A stretch of DNA of 5,373 nucleotides from Pseudomonadota bacterium. GTDB taxonomy: Bacteria; Myxococcota; Myxococcia; Myxococcales; Myxococcaceae. Each line of letters begins with the position of its first letter. Within the stretch, counting starts at the first letter, position 1. Under the pieces are notes generated by a model. It saw only the letters and a program-made list of their open reading frames with translations, searched no databases and was not told where the DNA came from. The stretch spans positions 1-5,373 of the forward strand of contig JAFAFL010000009.1 in assembly GCA_023423535.1 (NCBI GenBank), in the 5' to 3' direction. This document shows, piece after piece, positions 5,333 to 5,373 of the stretch. Position numbers and translations under genes: made by a program.

Positions 5333-5373
5333 GCCCATGGGCTGCGTGCAACAAGACGCTTAACAAAATTTGG
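5276..5373 (+). other. attC-like recombination site C, left half (continues at base 1)
   Basis: The left boundary gcgtgtcaac (5276-5285) is followed by the arm gtggcgcttgac (5287-5298), whose perfect partner lies at 111-122 after joining the ends. Within it, 5298-5373 is an imperfect hairpin: ccaaatttt (5298-5306) pairs with aaaatttgg (5365-5373), cgtcttg (5318-5324) with caagacg (5352-5358), and gcac (5327-5330) with gtgc (5346-5349), centred near gcccatgggc. Its 3' half is the terminal repeat. Confidence 0.62.
5333..5373. repeat. Terminal direct repeat, right copy
   Basis: These bases are identical to 1-41. For a circular reading, one of the two copies should be removed, leaving 5,332 bp. 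The arms of the attC-like site on either side pair across this junction, which supports a real continuation from here into base 42. Confidence 0.95.

Noticed and set aside
5091..5366. Minus-strand open frame of 91 codons across sites B and C
   Set aside because: It covers only hairpins and boundary sequences, has no recognisable motif, and its start lies in the terminal repeat. The stem complementarity explains the sequence better.

Overview
The window looks like accessory DNA from a member of the Bacteroidota. The coding sequence is AT-rich, Shine-Dalgarno signals are weak, and the one clear promoter has the Bacteroidota layout (TTG, 19 bases, TATCTTTG), with a start codon almost directly on the predicted transcription start. 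There is no integrase, transposase, replication gene, tRNA, rRNA or CRISPR array.

The organising principle is a chain of three integron-like gene cassettes, each closed by an attC-like folding site and each bounded by its own matched inverted boundary sequence. Cassette A (about 125-1558) carries a mercury or thiophilic-metal operon: a CadC/ArsR-type repressor, a MerT-MerP fusion transporter and a Cys-rich GDCCVxC protein, with its own promoter, operator and a terminator-like hairpin upstream. Cassette B (about 1559-5202) carries one very large gene. Its protein has an N-terminal HD-type phosphohydrolase-like domain, an Hsp90-like GHKL ATPase and a long unassigned C-terminus. It is a good candidate for a phage-defence or stress protein, but that function is inferred. 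Cassette C (5203 to the right end, continuing at the left end up to about 124) has no convincing gene.

The first 41 bases are identical to the last 41, so the window closes into a 5,332 bp circle. The join is supported independently of the overlap: the left arm of cassette C's attC-like site, near the right end, is perfectly complementary over 12 bases to a right arm at 111-122, so a complete site forms only when the ends are joined. The molecule may be an excised multi-cassette circle, a tandemly repeated block, or an assembly loop through an array. The sequence alone cannot distinguish these.

The non-coding stretches are explained as follows. Bases 1-231 hold the right half of the cassette C site, a terminator-like hairpin and the cassette A promoter. 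Bases 1411-1600 hold attC-like site A. Bases 5021-5373 hold attC-like site B with an embedded terminator, the ORF-less body of cassette C and the left half of its site.
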